The position numbers and the translations under genes were made by a program. Shown piece after piece: positions 6,439 to 6,984 of a DNA stretch of 6,984 bases (position 1 is the first letter of the stretch; every line of letters starts with the position of its first letter). The notes beneath the pieces are model-generated. The model saw nothing but the letters and a program-made list of their open reading frames with translations, was not told where the DNA came from and made no database searches. Origin of the DNA: Nitrosarchaeum sp. (GTDB lineage Archaea; Thermoproteota; Nitrososphaeria; Nitrososphaerales; Nitrosopumilaceae); contig JABFSW010000101.1 in assembly GCA_013140415.1 (NCBI GenBank), positions 1-6,984 of the forward strand, given 5' to 3'.

Positions 6439-6450
6439 TTAAATTATAGA
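6439..6450 (+). promoter_or_regulatory. TATA box of Rpo12
   Basis: TTAAATTATAGA contains the same decamer as the EF-1alpha box at 4748-4757. Its centre is about 22-24 bp before ATG 6467, which favours a leaderless message from that ATG rather than from ATG 6458. Rpo12 may also be read through from S10, since only 38 bp separate the S10 stop from this start. Confidence 0.45.
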
Positions 6451-6466
6451 AATTTTGATGATAAAT

Positions 6467-6658
6467 ATGGCTGAAGAAAACCTTGAAAGTGTTCAAGAAA
6501 CTACTGAAACATTTGATGTAATTTACTCTTGTTTGAGATGCGGAACCAATGTTTCAAACACTGAATTATCCAGACTACCTGAAATCAAATGTATCTGTGG
6601 ATTCAGAGTATTTACAAAGACAAGACCTCCTGTAGTTAAAACAGTCAAGGCAATCTAG
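6467..6658 (+). CDS. rpoP: DNA-directed RNA polymerase subunit Rpo12 (RpoP)
   Basis: This 63-residue zinc protein is the archaeal counterpart of eukaryotic Rpb12, a subunit at the Rpo3/Rpo10 assembly platform. The acidic N-terminal tail (1-17) precedes the zinc ribbon: YSCLRCG (C22, C25), LPEIKCICGFRVF (C42, C44), then the highly conserved KTRPPVVKTVKA (51-62). The second cysteine pair is spaced C-x-C, where the family usually has C-x-x-C; reading the bases again (tgt atc tgt) confirms it. I chose ATG 6467 (MAEEN) because the upstream box fits it best. ATG 6458 would add three residues, and the TTG at 6455 is unlikely. The stop codon touches the stop of the convergent C2H2 gene. Confidence 0.93.
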   Translation: MAEENLESVQETTETFDVIYSCLRCGTNVSNTELSRLPEIKCICGFRVFTKTRPPVVKTVKAI

Positions 6659-6856
6659 TTACCTGTCTTTTTTGTAGCTGTGTTCTTTTTGCAAATGTGT
6701 TCTCATGTCTTCCATATTTGAAAAATATTTCTTACACTCTTTACAATCATACTGCAAATCTTTTCCATGTACAATTTGCTTGTGATTCATCAGTTCTTCT
6801 TGATGTGAAAATTTACTATTACAAACATCACATGTAAATTTCTTAAAAAATCCCAT
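6659..6856 (-). CDS. Small two-finger C2H2 zinc protein
   Basis: The 65-residue protein is little more than two classical C2H2 fingers: C9-x2-C12-x12-H25-x4-H30 and C38-x2-C41-x12-H54-x4-H59. Each has the usual hydrophobic positions (F16, L22; F45, M51), and they are joined by the linker GKDLQYD. A basic N terminus (KK) and C terminus (YKKDR) flank them. Such fingers bind DNA, RNA or protein; two canonical fingers suggest nucleic-acid binding, but the target is unknown. Small C2H2 proteins are known in Archaea and are much less common than in eukaryotes. ATG 6856 is close to the first finger and fits. The gene begins two bases after the stop of another small zinc protein on the same strand, so they are probably one operon. 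Its 3' end abuts Rpo12 tail to tail. Confidence 0.85.
   Translation of the reverse strand: MGFFKKFTCDVCNSKFSHQEELMNHKQIVHGKDLQYDCKECKKYFSNMEDMRTHLQKEHSYKKDR
6668..6690 (+). terminator. Possible T-tract terminator of the EF-1alpha/S10/Rpo12 transcript
   Basis: Plus-strand runs of six T (6668-6673) and five T (6686-6690) lie 10-32 bases past the Rpo12 stop. In Archaea such tracts can end transcription. They also encode the lysine-rich C-terminal end of the opposing C2H2 gene, so their presence may be due to coding alone. Confidence 0.25.
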
Positions 6857-6858
6857 CT

Positions 6859-6984
6859 TTACCCTAACTCTGCTTTCTTTTCATCCCAACATTTTCTGCA
6901 GAGTTGACCTTCTATCTTCCATTTGCTTTTTGAATTGTTTCTGATAAATCCCATCTCTGTTCCGCATACTGCACAAAATTTTTT
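6859..6984 (-). CDS. Partial small zinc-ribbon protein (C-terminal 41 residues)
   Basis: This frame is open from the right edge to a TAA at 6861-6859; the start lies beyond the window. The visible 41 residues contain two cysteine pairs, FCAVCGTEMG (C4, C7 of the visible part) and QLCRKCWDEKK (C29, C32). They are separated by 21 residues that include KSKWKIEG, a treble-clef or zinc-ribbon-like arrangement of four ligands. The C terminus is charged (DEKKAELG). It ends two bases before the ATG of the two-finger C2H2 gene on the same strand, which implies cotranscription. The specific family is not recognised. Although short, the four correctly spaced cysteines make a real gene likely. Confidence 0.65.
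   Translation of the reverse strand, partial: KKFCAVCGTEMGFIRNNSKSKWKIEGQLCRKCWDEKKAELG

Overview
The window comes from an AT-rich archaeon and fits an ammonia-oxidising thaumarchaeon (Nitrososphaerota) of the Nitrosopumilus type. The evidence is a set of plainly archaeal genes: an ATP-dependent replicative DNA ligase, a bifunctional fructose-1,6-bisphosphate aldolase/phosphatase, EF-1alpha followed by ribosomal protein S10, and the small RNA polymerase subunit Rpo12. Intergenic spaces are very short, base composition is low in G+C, TATA-like boxes lie 20-30 bp from start codons, and several starts are GTG or TTG. The organism assignment is inferred from protein character, not from a database search.

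Layout. From 1 to about 4680 every gene is on the minus strand. In transcription order these are the aldolase/phosphatase (4678-3542), a two-helix membrane protein of unknown function (3480-3070), a small single-helix protein with an exported cysteine pair (2973-2659), DNA ligase (2593-821) and a DUF47/PhoU-like helical protein (752-99). A 131-bp divergent promoter region (4679-4809) separates this block from a plus-strand translation/transcription cluster: EF-1alpha (4810-6108), S10 (6120-6428) and Rpo12 (6467-6658). The stop codon of Rpo12 abuts the stop codon of a convergent minus-strand gene for a two-finger C2H2 zinc protein (6856-6659). Two bases upstream of that gene ends a second small zinc-binding protein that runs off the right edge (6984-6859).

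Functionally, the plus-strand cluster supplies core gene expression: tRNA delivery to the ribosome, a small-subunit protein and an RNA polymerase subunit. Ligase serves Okazaki-fragment joining and repair. The aldolase/phosphatase is the unidirectional gluconeogenic step that carries newly fixed carbon into hexoses. The other minus-strand genes are small accessory or lineage-specific proteins. No mobile element, CRISPR array, tRNA or rRNA was found, and no stretch longer than about 130 bases lacks a gene. I see no clearly new multi-gene system. The best leads are local: a C-x-C zinc-ligand pair in Rpo12, a hairpin against the EF-1alpha start codon, repeated TTTTTCAA elements in the divergent promoter region, a probable PCNA-contact motif in ligase, and the tandem small zinc proteins facing Rpo12.
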